A DNA stretch of 27,312 nucleotides from the NCBI GenBank assembly GCA_943908405.1, contig CALTTE010000016.1, forward strand, positions 1 through 27,312, read 5' to 3'. This document shows, piece by piece, positions 16,110 through 24,681 of the stretch; positions within the stretch are counted from its first letter, which is position 1, and each line of letters opens with the position of its first letter. The translations under genes were made by a program, and so were the position numbers. The DNA is from an uncultured Moraxella sp. Lineage in GTDB: Bacteria > Pseudomonadota > Gammaproteobacteria > Pseudomonadales > Moraxellaceae. The notes under the pieces are model-generated. The model was not told where the DNA came from, did not search any database, and worked only from the letters and a program-made list of their open reading frames with translations.

Positions 16110-18719
16110 CTAGCTTAATTGTGCTAAATTGATTTTATCGGCTTTTTGGGTATATTCGCCCATACGGTCAAAATTCATATAGCGATAAATTTCACCTGCC
16201 ATACTGTTTAATTTACCTGCATAAGCCTGATATTCATCATTGGTGGGCAATCTACCAAGCACCGATGCTACCGCTGCCAGTTCAGCGGACGCCAAATACA
16301 CATTTGCCCCTTGTCCCAAGCGATTGGGGAAGTTGCGAGTACTGGTAGAAACGGCGGTGGATTTGGGGGCGATACGTGCTTGGTTACCCATACACAAACT
16401 ACAGCCTGGCATTTCTGTTCTTGCCCCTGCTTGGGCATAGATATTATAAAAACCCTCTTCCATCAGTTGATGCTCGTCCATTTTGGTGGGCGGGGCAATC
16501 CATAAACGAGTAGTTAAGCTACCTGCTGGCACCTCTTTTAACAATTCGCCTGCAGCACGAAAATGCCCAATATTCGTCATACAAGAACCAATAAAGACCT
16601 CATCAATCTTATCACCTGCGACGTCGGATAAGGTTTTGGCGTCGTCTGGGTCATTAGGACAACACAAAATCGGCTCTTTGATGGCACTCATATCAATCAC
16701 AATGTCAGCGGCGTATTCAGCATCACTATCGGCACGCATAAGGCTTGGGTTATCAAGCCACTCTTGCATTGCTTCAATACGGCGACTGATGGTGCGTGCA
16801 TCGCCATAGCCTTCTGAGATCATCCATTTTAATAAGGTAATATTGGATTTTAAATACTCGGTAACCGATTCTTCTGATAAGGTAATGGTACACCCAGCGG
16901 CACTACGCTCAGCGGACGCATCGGATAATTCAAAGGCTTGCTCTACCGTCAAGTTTTCAAGCCCTTCAATTTCTAAAATACGCCCACTAAAGATATTTTT
17001 CTTACCCTTTTTCTCCACCGTCAAAAGCCCATCTTTAATGGCTTGCAAGGGGATGGCGTGTACCAAATCACGTAAAGTGATACCCTCTTGCATTTCGCCC
17101 ACAAATCGCACTCGCACCGACTCTGGCATATCCAGTGGCATAACCCCAGTTGCGGCAGCAAACGCCACAAGTCCTGAGCCTGCAGGGAATGAAATGCCCA
17201 TTGGAAAGCGGGTATGACTGTCGCCACCTGTACCCACCGTATCAGGCAACAGCATACGATTAAGCCAAGAATGGATAATACCATCACCAGGACGTAAAGA
17301 CACCCCACCACGATTCATAATAAAATCAGGCAAGGTATGCTGAGTTAATACATCAACAGGTTTTGGGTAAGCGGCAGTATGGCAAAATGATTGCATTACC
17401 AAATCGGCTTGAAATCCCAAACACGCCAAATCTTTTAATTCATCACGAGTCATCGGACCTGTGGTGTCTTGGCTACCGACCGTAGTCATTTTTGGTTCAC
17501 AGTACATACCAGGACGCACACCATCTAACCCACACGCTTTGCCAACCATTTTTTGGGCAAGCGTATAGCCTTTACCCGTGTCATTGGGGGCGGTAGGCTT
17601 GGCAAAAACTTCTGAATGCTCCAATCCAAAATACTCTCTGGCACGATTGGTTAAGGCACGCCCAACAATCAACGGAATACGCCCACCCGCACGCACCTCA
17701 TCAAGTAACGTCGGTGATGCCAGCTCAAATGTGGACAATACCTCATCGCTGTCGTGCTTGGTGATTTTTCCTTCATAAGGATAAATATCAAACACATCGC
17801 CCATATTAAGATTATCCACCGCCACATCTTCGATCGGCAATGCCCCAGAATCCTCCATCGTATTAAAAAAGATGGGAGCAATTTTTCCACCTAGCACCAA
17901 ACCGCCAGCCCGTTTATTGGGTACGCCTTTAATGTCGTTGCCCATCAGCCACAGCACCGAATTGGTTGCCGATTTACGACTTGAACCAGTACCCACAACA
18001 TCGCCCACATAAGCCAAAGGATAACCTTTTTGTTTTAAGGCTTCAATTTGCTTCATTGGACCAACAACCCCATCTTCATCAGGGTGAATGCCATCACGGG
18101 CATTTTTTAGCATCGCTAGGGCGTGTAATGGAATATCAGGGCGACTCCACGCATCTTGAGCGGGCGACAAATCATCGGTGTTGGTTTCACCAGTAACTTT
18201 AAAGGTGGTGTAGGTTTGTTTTTTTGGTACTTCAGGGCGATTCAAAAACCATTCGGCATCTGCCCACGATTGCAATACCTCTTTGGCATAGCTATTACCT
18301 GCTTTGGCTTTATCGGTAATATCGTGAAAAGCATCAAATACAAGCAAGGTTTTTTTCAAAGCGTCAGCGGCATCTTGTGCCAATTTCTCATCATCAAGGG
18401 TTTGAATTAAAGGCTCAACATTATAACCGCCTTGCATTTGCCCCAAAAGCTCAATGGCTTTTTTGGCATCAATCAAAGGCGACTTGGCATTGCCCTTAAC
18501 AATATCTGCCAAAAAAGCAGCTTTGACATAGGCGGCTTGGTCTACCCCTGGTGGGACACGGTTTTCCAACAAATCCAGTAGCATCTCTTCATCGCCTGTT
18601 GGGTTTTTTAATAACTCCACCAAAGCGGCGGTTTGATGTTCATCAAGGGGCAAGGGAGCAACGCCTTGTTTGGCACGCTCAGCAACGTGGGCTTTATAAT
18701 CACTAATCATATCGGACAT
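16110..18719 (-). CDS. acnB: Aconitate hydratase B
   Basis: Fe-S enzyme of the citric acid cycle that interconverts citrate and isocitrate. The 869-residue length matches E. coli AcnB (865). The N-terminal HEAT-like region (PLPLDEHQTAALVELLKNP, then LLENRVPPGVDQAAYVKA) is specific to the B type. The cluster cysteines are visible at C713 (FIGSCMTNIGHFRAAG), C773 and C776 (PGCSLCMGNQARIAP), equivalent to C710, C769 and C772. The start at 18719 has a perfect ribosome site AGGAGA (18730-18725). The long upstream region contains a hairpin (18758-18774) that could act at the RNA level; AcnB proteins in E. coli are known to bind mRNA, so leader regulation is possible but unproven here. It ends at the bidirectional terminator. 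Confidence 0.97.
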   Translation of the reverse strand: MSDMISDYKAHVAERAKQGVAPLPLDEHQTAALVELLKNPTGDEEMLLDLLENRVPPGVDQAAYVKAAFLADIVKGNAKSPLIDAKKAIELLGQMQGGYNVEPLIQTLDDEKLAQDAADALKKTLLVFDAFHDITDKAKAGNSYAKEVLQSWADAEWFLNRPEVPKKQTYTTFKVTGETNTDDLSPAQDAWSRPDIPLHALAMLKNARDGIHPDEDGVVGPMKQIEALKQKGYPLAYVGDVVGTGSSRKSATNSVLWLMGNDIKGVPNKRAGGLVLGGKIAPIFFNTMEDSGALPIEDVAVDNLNMGDVFDIYPYEGKITKHDSDEVLSTFELASPTLLDEVRAGGRIPLIVGRALTNRAREYFGLEHSEVFAKPTAPNDTGKGYTLAQKMVGKACGLDGVRPGMYCEPKMTTVGSQDTTGPMTRDELKDLACLGFQADLVMQSFCHTAAYPKPVDVLTQHTLPDFIMNRGGVSLRPGDGIIHSWLNRMLLPDTVGTGGDSHTRFPMGISFPAGSGLVAFAAATGVMPLDMPESVRVRFVGEMQEGITLRDLVHAIPLQAIKDGLLTVEKKGKKNIFSGRILEIEGLENLTVEQAFELSDASAERSAAGCTITLSEESVTEYLKSNITLLKWMISEGYGDARTISRRIEAMQEWLDNPSLMRADSDAEYAADIVIDMSAIKEPILCCPNDPDDAKTLSDVAGDKIDEVFIGSCMTNIGHFRAAGELLKEVPAGSLTTRLWIAPPTKMDEHQLMEEGFYNIYAQAGARTEMPGCSLCMGNQARIAPKSTAVSTSTRNFPNRLGQGANVYLASAELAAVASVLGRLPTNDEYQAYAGKLNSMAGEIYRYMNFDRMGEYTQKADKINLAQLS

Positions 18720-18757
18720 CTGTTTCTCCTATTGGTTTATTAAAATAAATTTGGGTG

Positions 18758-18774
18758 CTTGGTCAATAACCAAG
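18758..18774 (-). promoter_or_regulatory. Hairpin in the acnB leader
   Basis: CTTGGT (18758-18763) and ACCAAG (18769-18774) form a perfect six-pair stem with a five-base loop. In the acnB RNA the stem can continue beyond a CA/CA internal loop with GG/CC pairs. There is no U-run, so it is not a terminator. It ends about 28 bases upstream of the ribosome site. It could be an operator or an RNA element; function is unknown. Confidence 0.4.
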
Positions 18775-18932
18775 TGCCTGTTTAGTGCCTGTCTTTACTT
18801 TCCAAATACCTTCTAAATACTTTCTAAATCATCAGCTCGCTAACTGTTGGCTCGCTCAATTTTTAGCTATTGGCTATTTTTACAACCGTTTTTAGCGATT
18901 AACAATTATCAACACTATAAATTATTAACACT

Positions 18933-18960
18933 ATAATAGCCTAAATTGATTATAATTTCA
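18933..18960 (-). promoter_or_regulatory. Candidate acnB promoter
   Basis: On the minus strand TTGAAA (18960-18955) is followed after 16 bases by TATTAT (18938-18933), each matching five of six consensus positions. A start near 18926 would give a leader of about 200 bases. The region is AT-rich, so chance matches are likely; an alternative TATAAT lies at 18954-18949. Confidence 0.4.
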
Positions 18961-19029
18961 AAAATTTAAAGACAATACCCACTATTTTTTAAAAAAATAC
19001 CAACCATAACACAGTAGTCATTGGTCTGC

Positions 19030-19740
19030 TCAGTCTTGTTCTGCCCAATATGGCTTGTCTTTGAACATACATTCATCATATACCACACACGCCCCACATT
19101 TTGGACTGCGGGCAGTGCAGGTATAGCGTCCGTGCAAAATAAGATAATGATGGGCATCTGTTAAAAATTCAGCAGGTATTCGCTGTATAAGTGCTTTTTC
19201 AACTGCCAATACCGTCTTACCTGTAGCAAGCCCCGTGCGATTGCCCACCCGAAAAATATGCGTATCTACTGCCATCACAGGCTCACCAAAAGCGGTATTT
19301 AAAACCACATTGGCAGTTTTTCGCCCCACCCCTGCCAAGGCTTGCAATTCATCGCGTGTATTAGGCACAATGCCATTATGTTTATCCAATAGCACTTGGC
19401 AAGTTTTGATGATATTGACCGCTTTGGCATTATAAAGCCCAATGCTGTTGATATAACCCTTTAATCCATCAACCCCCAACGCCAATATGGCTTCTGGGGT
19501 GTTGGCGATTTTAAAGAGTTTATCGGTGGCAATATTAACGCTTTTGTCAGTCGCTTGGGCAGATAAAATAACCGCAATCAGTAGCTCAAAGGTGCTATTG
19601 TAATTAAGCTCGGTAACAGGGGCGGTGATGTGTTTTGCCAATTTTTGAAAAAATGCCAAGCGTTTTTGGGCATTCATCGGGCGAGACGGTGGCGTATCAG
19701 CCGTTTTGGTAAGTGCAGGTTTGTAGGATTTTTTGGGCAT
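19030..19740 (-). CDS. nth: Endonuclease III
   Basis: Bifunctional DNA glycosylase/AP lyase that removes oxidised pyrimidines in base-excision repair. The 236-residue product contains the helix-hairpin-helix LAGVGRKTANVV with catalytic K141, the catalytic D159 (VDTHIFRVGNR), and the [4Fe-4S] ligands C208, C215, C218 and C224 with the classical C-x6-C-x2-C-x5-C spacing. It is about 25 residues longer than E. coli Nth. The extra residues are a Lys/Pro/Thr-rich N-terminus; an internal ATG at 19677 (MNAQKRL) would give the usual length. Neither start has a clear ribosome site, so the start is unresolved. It precedes acnB on the same strand but a 310-base gap with its own promoter candidate separates them. 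Confidence 0.95.
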   Translation of the reverse strand: MPKKSYKPALTKTADTPPSRPMNAQKRLAFFQKLAKHITAPVTELNYNSTFELLIAVILSAQATDKSVNIATDKLFKIANTPEAILALGVDGLKGYINSIGLYNAKAVNIIKTCQVLLDKHNGIVPNTRDELQALAGVGRKTANVVLNTAFGEPVMAVDTHIFRVGNRTGLATGKTVLAVEKALIQRIPAEFLTDAHHYLILHGRYTCTARSPKCGACVVYDECMFKDKPYWAEQD

Positions 19741-19800
19741 TGGCGTTTGAATAGTTGTTGTTTAGCTATTTAAATTGTTAAATTGTTTAATCAACTTAAT

Positions 19801-19836
19801 CTTATTAAATCAATTGATCTTATTAAATCAATTGAT
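19801..19836. repeat. 18-bp perfect tandem duplication
   Basis: CTTATTAAATCAATTGAT is present twice in direct tandem (19801-19818, 19819-19836), followed by a partial third copy (CTTATCAA). It lies in the 269-base gap between the PAP2 gene and nth. The small reading frame across it encodes only LNQLIL repeats and is not considered a gene. Confidence 0.85.
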
Positions 19837-20009
19837 CTTATCAAGCCACACAAGACCATCGCTTATTACTATCGCTTTGCTTGGCTTATTTTACTGTTGC
19901 TATTTTATTGTTTTGGTGAACGTTTTGATGAATCGTTGTTTGGCTAATTTATATGGGCTGGCATCAACGAATATGATAAATTTTAATCATCACCCCATTA
20001 AGCCAAACA

Positions 20010-20675
20010 TTACCACACCGAACGAATGGTAACGCCCATCGTTTCGTTCTCATACCACGGCGTTACCGCTGTACCGTCTTTAGGCTCGGTCAACAATAGC
20101 CCTGTCGCTACCCCAACAGCACAGCCAGCGATAACATCTCTTGGGTGGTGTTTTTTGGCATTGACCCGAGTCCACGCCACATAACCTGCTGGTAGCATTG
20201 CTGCTGTGCCATATTGCCAGCCATAGCGTTGCCCAATAAAGGTCGCCCCAGCACAAGCATTGCTTGCGTGTCCTGACACAAATGAATACCTATCTGAGCC
20301 ATCAGGACGCAACCCAAGCGATGTACCGCTAAAGCCATACTTAACTCCTTGAGTGATAACCGCTGTACCGCCAACGGTATATGCCCATTGCTTTAAGCCT
20401 TCGGTGTCATTTTGTGCCAACGCCACGCCTGCCCCCGTCAAAGGAATGGCAAGCTGAATCACATCACCTGCAAAACGGTGAGGGTCTTTGGTGTCCCATA
20501 GGGCAAAGCTTGGCGTGGCGGTCATTATGCCCACAAGCGACACCAAAGCCATCACGCCATAGCGTTTTTTGGCATTCAATAATTTGATATTTAACGATTT
20601 GTTTAAATACTTATTATTCAAATACTTATCGCTCCAATACCTATGATCAAACTGTTCTTTATTTAAATACATCAA
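20010..20675 (-). CDS. PAP2-family phosphatase, exported
   Basis: A phosphatidic acid phosphatase type 2 / vanadium haloperoxidase-fold protein. Catalytic motifs are K112...RP (123-124), SGH with H136 (the usual PSGH reads VSGH here) and R170-x5-H176-x3-D180. These indicate a phosphotransfer enzyme acting on lipid or undecaprenyl-type phosphates, but the substrate cannot be read from sequence. A Sec signal-like hydrophobic run (residues ~42-58, ending TPSFA) precedes the mature domain, so the active site should face the periplasm. Before that signal there is an odd 40-residue polar extension with repeated YLN(K/N) units, so the true start may be downstream (ATG at 20552). An extended -10 promoter lies at 20764-20756. 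It is downstream of the Lon-like gene on the same strand. Confidence 0.85.
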   Translation of the reverse strand: MMYLNKEQFDHRYWSDKYLNNKYLNKSLNIKLLNAKKRYGVMALVSLVGIMTATPSFALWDTKDPHRFAGDVIQLAIPLTGAGVALAQNDTEGLKQWAYTVGGTAVITQGVKYGFSGTSLGLRPDGSDRYSFVSGHASNACAGATFIGQRYGWQYGTAAMLPAGYVAWTRVNAKKHHPRDVIAGCAVGVATGLLLTEPKDGTAVTPWYENETMGVTIRSVW

Positions 20676-20755
20676 AAATTTCTTATTAATTATATTTTAT
20701 CTATGTCTTTATCAATTATTGCCAATAAATCAATGATTGCCAAAAAATTGACACC

Positions 20756-20784
20756 ATTATAACAAAACCTGCCCCAACTAACCA
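20756..20784 (-). promoter_or_regulatory. Extended -10 promoter for the PAP2 gene
   Basis: On the minus strand a perfect extended -10, TGTTATAAT, lies at 20764-20756, with a weak -35 TGGTTA (20784-20779) at 17 bases. Transcription would start near 20750, about 75 bases before the first ATG of the PAP2 gene. The same TGTTATAAT string precedes trpS. Confidence 0.6.
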
Positions 20785-20821
20785 CCGCTTTTGGCGTAAT
20801 TTTATTAGGTTATTGACCGTA

Positions 20822-23398
20822 TTATTTATCGCTCCTATCTTGCCAGCTGGCAAGGCGTTTGGCAATCTTACCAAATAAAGTTTTGTTTTTAAATTTGCCT
20901 GATTGGCGTTTGTCATTCACGCTGATGCCTGTTAATAAATGCAAAGCGTCATTGATATGATTGATGGCGTATAAATGAAATTGACCTTGCTTTACCGCTG
21001 TAATAATGGCTTCATCAAGCATTAACTCCGACTGGTTGGCACGTGGTAAAATCACTCCTTGCTTGCCGTCAAGCCCACGTTTTTGGCACAATTCAAAAAA
21101 GGCAGTAATTTTTTCATTGATACCCCCAACCGCTTGCACCTGTCCATATTGATTCATTGATCCTGTGATAGCTAGGTGTTGAACCAAAGGCACATTAGCA
21201 AGTGCCGACAACAACGCACACAGCCCCGCCAAAGTGGCACTGTCGCCATCAATTAAATCATAATTTTGCTCAAAGACCAAAGACGCACTAAAATTTAACT
21301 CAAATCGCTCACTAAACAACGCCCGTAAAAAGCTGGTCATAATAAGCACGGCTTTGGCGTGAATGCTACCGCCAAGCTCTACATCTCGTTCAATATCCAA
21401 TATCTCGCCATCACCAAATTTCGGCACAACAAGAGCCGTCAAACGAGCGGGCAAACCAAACGCATTATCGCCAACATCAACCACCGTTAATGCATTGATT
21501 TGCCCCACGGCTTGCCCTGTGATAGTCAATAATTGCTGACCGCTATCAATCTCTTGCCAATACAATTCTTTGGTATAACTTTCACGGTAACGACGTTCAT
21601 CAATGGCTTGTTTAACGTGCAAGGCGTTGATGGTTTGCTGGGCTGTTTTGGTATTATTAGGCTGTTTATTGTTGGGTTTTGTGTTGTTTATTGCTGTCTT
21701 GCCCCCTTGCCCTGCGTCCCTTTGCCCAAAATAATTAGCCTCACGCATTAACGCCAGCAATCGCCCTTCGTGCCAATCCAAATGCCCTTGATCGCCTGAC
21801 ATACGACAAAGCTCATCTAGCACTTTGGCACATGCCCCTTGATTGAAAGGCAAAAGCCCATAACGCTTGGCAAAATAATTGATTTTGGCAATCAAGGCTT
21901 GTTCTGCCTCAGTGGTTTTGGCAATGCGATGACAAAAATCCGCACGAATGCCAAACAGCTGTTTAAATTGAGGCTGAACAGTAGCCAATTGCTCAAAAAT
22001 ATCAAAGCTACCCAGCAAAATCACCGTCAGCGACAACGGCACACTATAAGGCTCAGGCAATGCCTGTAACCAAGTTTTGAGGTGGTAAGTTTGGGGGGCG
22101 GTGATGCTAAGCTGTCCTGTTTGTAGTGCACAAGATAGCTTTTGCCAAAGGGCTGGTTCATTAAGTAACTCTTGGGCATTGATTAACAAAAACCCGCCGT
22201 TGGCACGATGTAATGCCCCTGCACTGATACTTGCCAACACATTATGACCGCCTTTGATGGGTTTTATCGCCCCAAATAAATTGACATCATTTGGCAAGTA
22301 CTCACTCACCACTGGCAATCCTTGGCTTTTGTGGCTTACCAATACTTGCACCCAATATCGCACGGGTACATCGCCCATCATTGGTAATTGATGATTTGTA
22401 TCATTTACCGCCATTATCATCGCTTTGCTGGTCATATCGTCTTGGACTTGCTTTAGGTACTTTTGGCATTGCCCATCATAGCCATTTAAATCATAGCGGT
22501 TTGAATATTGGGCAAATATGGGTGCTAATGCTTTTTGGGCTAAGGTTTGATTGAGTATGTCGGTCTGTATTTGGGCAGTATTTTGACAATCAAACAATGC
22601 TTGGGTTAAGGCATTAAATTTAGGCTTTATATGGGCTTTATCGCTAGCGGTAATGGCTTTGTTTGGGTCAAGGGCGACAAGCCATTGATTGTCATATTTA
22701 TCAAAGTTATCCGACCAACCATCATCAAACACGCCAGCCTCAATCAGCTCGTCCAAAGACAAATAAGCCCCATTGACAACCAATGAGTCAGCGATTACCA
22801 AATTATAAGCACTGGCACTGGCATTAAAGCGATTGAGTAGCTGTTTTTTGTTGGCTTGTTGCTGTGCTTTAATCGCTTTTAGCTGTTTTTGATAAGCCTG
22901 CCCTGTAAAAACGTGTTGCAATGCTTGCTGGCAACGTTGCCAAAGCTGTTTTATATCACGGCAAAATTGGGGGGCAAGCCCTGCAGGCAAGCGAATGGGC
23001 AAAGGGTGTTTTGGCTCATCAAAATTATAGACATAAACCCAATCATCAGGCGTTTGAACGCTTTTGGCATAATCACGCAAAAACTCACCAATTATTCGGT
23101 GTTTGCCAAGCCCAGTCTCCCCCACAGCAAAAATATGGGTGTTGGGATAAAATTCTACCACGTCTACTTGATTGTCATTAGCTGTTTTTTGATGGTTTGC
23201 TTGGGCGTTGCTAATTGCTATTGCTTGATGGGCATTGATACCAAGGGCGGTTTTGATGGCACGCATTGCTCGCTGTTGCCCAAAATCCGATTGAAAAAGA
23301 CAGGCTTTGGGTAAATTTTTGGGGTTGGTGTGATAATTTAGCTCATCAGCAGACAGCACCGTTATTGTCAACGGCGGATTGGGGTGTTTTGATTTCAT
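20822..23398 (-). CDS. Lon-like ATP-dependent protease (AAA_32 / S16 family)
   Basis: A cytoplasmic protease of the LonB/YcbZ-like group, with an N-terminal AAA-type module and a C-terminal S16 Lon protease domain. The P-loop reads GETGLGKH (93-100); GKH instead of GK(S/T) is usual for this family. A long helical insert follows (about 140-190), then the GALHRANGG sensor/Walker B segment, which ends LLINAQE with Asn at 407 where relatives commonly have Asp. The protease domain begins around QINALTVVDVGDNAFGLPARL, with ELGGSIHAKAVLI, catalytic S720 (DGDSATLAGL) and K763 (GGINEKI), the 43-residue spacing seen in Lon. It is intact at 858 residues. The start at 23398 has only a weak ribosome site (GAG). 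It is divergent from rsmG. Substrates are unknown. Confidence 0.9.
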   Translation of the reverse strand: MKSKHPNPPLTITVLSADELNYHTNPKNLPKACLFQSDFGQQRAMRAIKTALGINAHQAIAISNAQANHQKTANDNQVDVVEFYPNTHIFAVGETGLGKHRIIGEFLRDYAKSVQTPDDWVYVYNFDEPKHPLPIRLPAGLAPQFCRDIKQLWQRCQQALQHVFTGQAYQKQLKAIKAQQQANKKQLLNRFNASASAYNLVIADSLVVNGAYLSLDELIEAGVFDDGWSDNFDKYDNQWLVALDPNKAITASDKAHIKPKFNALTQALFDCQNTAQIQTDILNQTLAQKALAPIFAQYSNRYDLNGYDGQCQKYLKQVQDDMTSKAMIMAVNDTNHQLPMMGDVPVRYWVQVLVSHKSQGLPVVSEYLPNDVNLFGAIKPIKGGHNVLASISAGALHRANGGFLLINAQELLNEPALWQKLSCALQTGQLSITAPQTYHLKTWLQALPEPYSVPLSLTVILLGSFDIFEQLATVQPQFKQLFGIRADFCHRIAKTTEAEQALIAKINYFAKRYGLLPFNQGACAKVLDELCRMSGDQGHLDWHEGRLLALMREANYFGQRDAGQGGKTAINNTKPNNKQPNNTKTAQQTINALHVKQAIDERRYRESYTKELYWQEIDSGQQLLTITGQAVGQINALTVVDVGDNAFGLPARLTALVVPKFGDGEILDIERDVELGGSIHAKAVLIMTSFLRALFSERFELNFSASLVFEQNYDLIDGDSATLAGLCALLSALANVPLVQHLAITGSMNQYGQVQAVGGINEKITAFFELCQKRGLDGKQGVILPRANQSELMLDEAIITAVKQGQFHLYAINHINDALHLLTGISVNDKRQSGKFKNKTLFGKIAKRLASWQDRSDK

Positions 23399-23496
23399 AA
23401 ACAGCTCAATAATAAACAGCTCAATAAATGTTTAAACCGACATACCTTTTTAAATACATCATTTTAATAATTTTTTAAATAACATCATTTTAATAA
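23399..23496. repeat. Two tandem duplications upstream of the Lon-like gene
   Basis: AAACAGCTCAATAAT (23399-23413) is followed by AAACAGCTCAATAAA (23414-23428), so the 15 bases just before the Lon-like start are duplicated. A second, longer duplication has a period of about 25 bases: TTTTAAATACATCATTTTAATAA near 23447-23470 and a copy with one inserted A at 23471-23496. Confidence 0.8.
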
Positions 23497-23683
23497 TCAA
23501 GCCACAATTTGATCATAAAGCACAATGGGGCATAAAGAGCAAATAAACAAGCCAACAAGCCAAAATTAACCAAACCAATCGCCTTGATTGTTTAGCGGTT
23601 ATTTAACAACATTGGGTTGAATAACCTTTTTTATCATTTTAATCATCAGCCAAAGTATCGCTGTGCTATTTGAGGCAAAATTA

Positions 23684-23735
23684 TGTTAAAATAAATTGTA
23701 AACAATAAACACATTGTACACAACAAATACAATGT
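23684..23735 (+). promoter_or_regulatory. Candidate rsmG promoter with two inverted repeats
   Basis: An extended -10, TGTTAAAAT (23684-23692), lacks a good -35. Just downstream are a palindrome ATTGTAAACAAT (23695-23706) and a perfect inverted repeat ACATTGTA (23711-23718) / TACAATGT (23728-23735) with nine bases between. All share the ATTGT/ACAAT core. Placed at and after the predicted start they could be operator sites or RNA hairpins; no regulator is identified. Confidence 0.4.
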
Positions 23736-23828
23736 ATTACGCCATTTAAAATTAAACTATTTAGCCAGTTTTTAACTGTTAAATTTAATTTTAACAAAAC
23801 CATCACTTTATTGACTAAAAACAAACCT

Positions 23829-24551
23829 ATGACCACCCAAAAGCCAGCCAAAAACCCATCAGCCCTAACATCTACTGTGGATAAGCCTATTTTAAATCAA
23901 TTATCGCCATATTTTGATGAATTTTTTAATCAAATCCACAATGCTTGCTCGGTGCTGTCCCTATCACTCACCGACACACAAATTAAACAGCTCATCATCT
24001 ACTTAGACCAATTGCTACTTTGGAACACCACCTATAACCTAACCGCCATCAGCGACCCCAAAGACGCTTTGGTTAAGCATATTTTTGATTGCTTGGCAAT
24101 ATTACCCCATTTTGACTCACTGATTACAGCTCACAATAAAGCCGATATTTTGGACATTGGCACAGGGGCAGGCTTGCCAGCAGTGATTCTTGCTATTGCT
24201 CGCCCCCATTGGCAAATTACCGCTTTGGACAGCAACCAAAAAAAAATACGCTTTATCCGCCAAATCATCGCTTTGTTGTCTTTGCCCAATCTTAATGCCA
24301 TTGCCAGTCGCATTGAAACTTATGCCACAGGCAATAACCAACACGCCATCATCACCTCACGGGCATTTGCAAGTTTAAGCGATTTTATCCATAGTGCCAG
24401 CCCCTGCCTTGCCCTCAATGGCACACTAATGGCAATGAAAGGCAAAACCCCCGATAACGAATTAGATAGCATCTCCCACCCTTATAAGCTAATTACCTTA
24501 ACGGTGCCACAACTAGACAGTGAACGCTGTTTGGTGCAAATTACCCCATAA
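23829..24551 (+). CDS. rsmG: 16S rRNA (guanine527-N7)-methyltransferase RsmG (GidB)
   Basis: SAM-dependent methyltransferase that modifies G527 (E. coli numbering) of 16S rRNA. The conserved part begins about 35 residues in (LSLTDTQIKQLIIYLDQLLLWN, compare E. coli [22 protein letters not shown]), followed by YNLTAISDPKDALVKHIFD, the SAM-binding LDIGTGAGLPAVILAIARP and LDSNQKKIRFIRQ. The SRAFASL segment near residue 178 is also typical. At 240 residues it is longer than the 207 of E. coli because of a Lys/Pro/Ser/Thr-rich N-terminus. I chose the ATG at 23829; a TTG at 23811 is also possible, and no ribosome site decides between them. Unlike many bacteria, it is not next to mnmG or parAB here. 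Confidence 0.92.
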   Translation: MTTQKPAKNPSALTSTVDKPILNQLSPYFDEFFNQIHNACSVLSLSLTDTQIKQLIIYLDQLLLWNTTYNLTAISDPKDALVKHIFDCLAILPHFDSLITAHNKADILDIGTGAGLPAVILAIARPHWQITALDSNQKKIRFIRQIIALLSLPNLNAIASRIETYATGNNQHAIITSRAFASLSDFIHSASPCLALNGTLMAMKGKTPDNELDSISHPYKLITLTVPQLDSERCLVQITP

Positions 24552-24681
24552 AATCAATAATTTAGCTACTAGAACAGTTAATTGCTTAGAAAGTAATATT
24601 AACGCTATTTTAGGTGTTTATAGGTTAATTTGTTTATTTTTATAAAATTATTTTTTTTGGATTATGTTAAATAAATATCCA

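Larger units (their letters stand above)
18720..19029. other. acnB leader and nth-acnB gap, repeat-rich
   Basis: No gene is visible in these 310 bases. Reading toward acnB it holds a candidate promoter (18960-18933), a 16-bp-period repeat (AACACTATAA at 18911-18920 and 18927-18936), degenerate AAATAC(C/T)TTCT repeats (about 18803-18829), GCTCGCT repeats (about 18834-18858), a hairpin at 18758-18774 and the AGGAGA ribosome site. Most of the sequence could be an untranslated acnB leader of about 200 bases. Confidence 0.55.
23399..23828. other. Divergent Lon-like / rsmG intergenic region
   Basis: About 430 bases without a convincing gene. From left to right it holds two tandem duplications (23399-23428 and 23447-23496), a weak hairpin GGGTT-GAAT-AACC followed by six T (about 23614-23632), an extended -10 candidate (23684-23692), and two inverted repeats (23695-23706 and 23711-23735) upstream of rsmG. 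No tRNA or other RNA gene is recognisable. Confidence 0.55.

Noticed and set aside
18758..18774. Iron-responsive element upstream of aconitase
   Set aside because: The loop is not the CAGUGN type and there is no bulged C; only a plain hairpin is present.
19775..20032. Small plus-strand reading frame between nth and the PAP2 gene
   Set aside because: Its first part is the translation of the 18-bp tandem duplication (LNQLIL repeats), it overlaps the end of the PAP2 gene, and there is no ribosome site.
23614..23632. Small hairpin with a T-run as a terminator upstream of rsmG
   Set aside because: The stem is only four to five pairs, and no gene ends there because both flanking genes point away.
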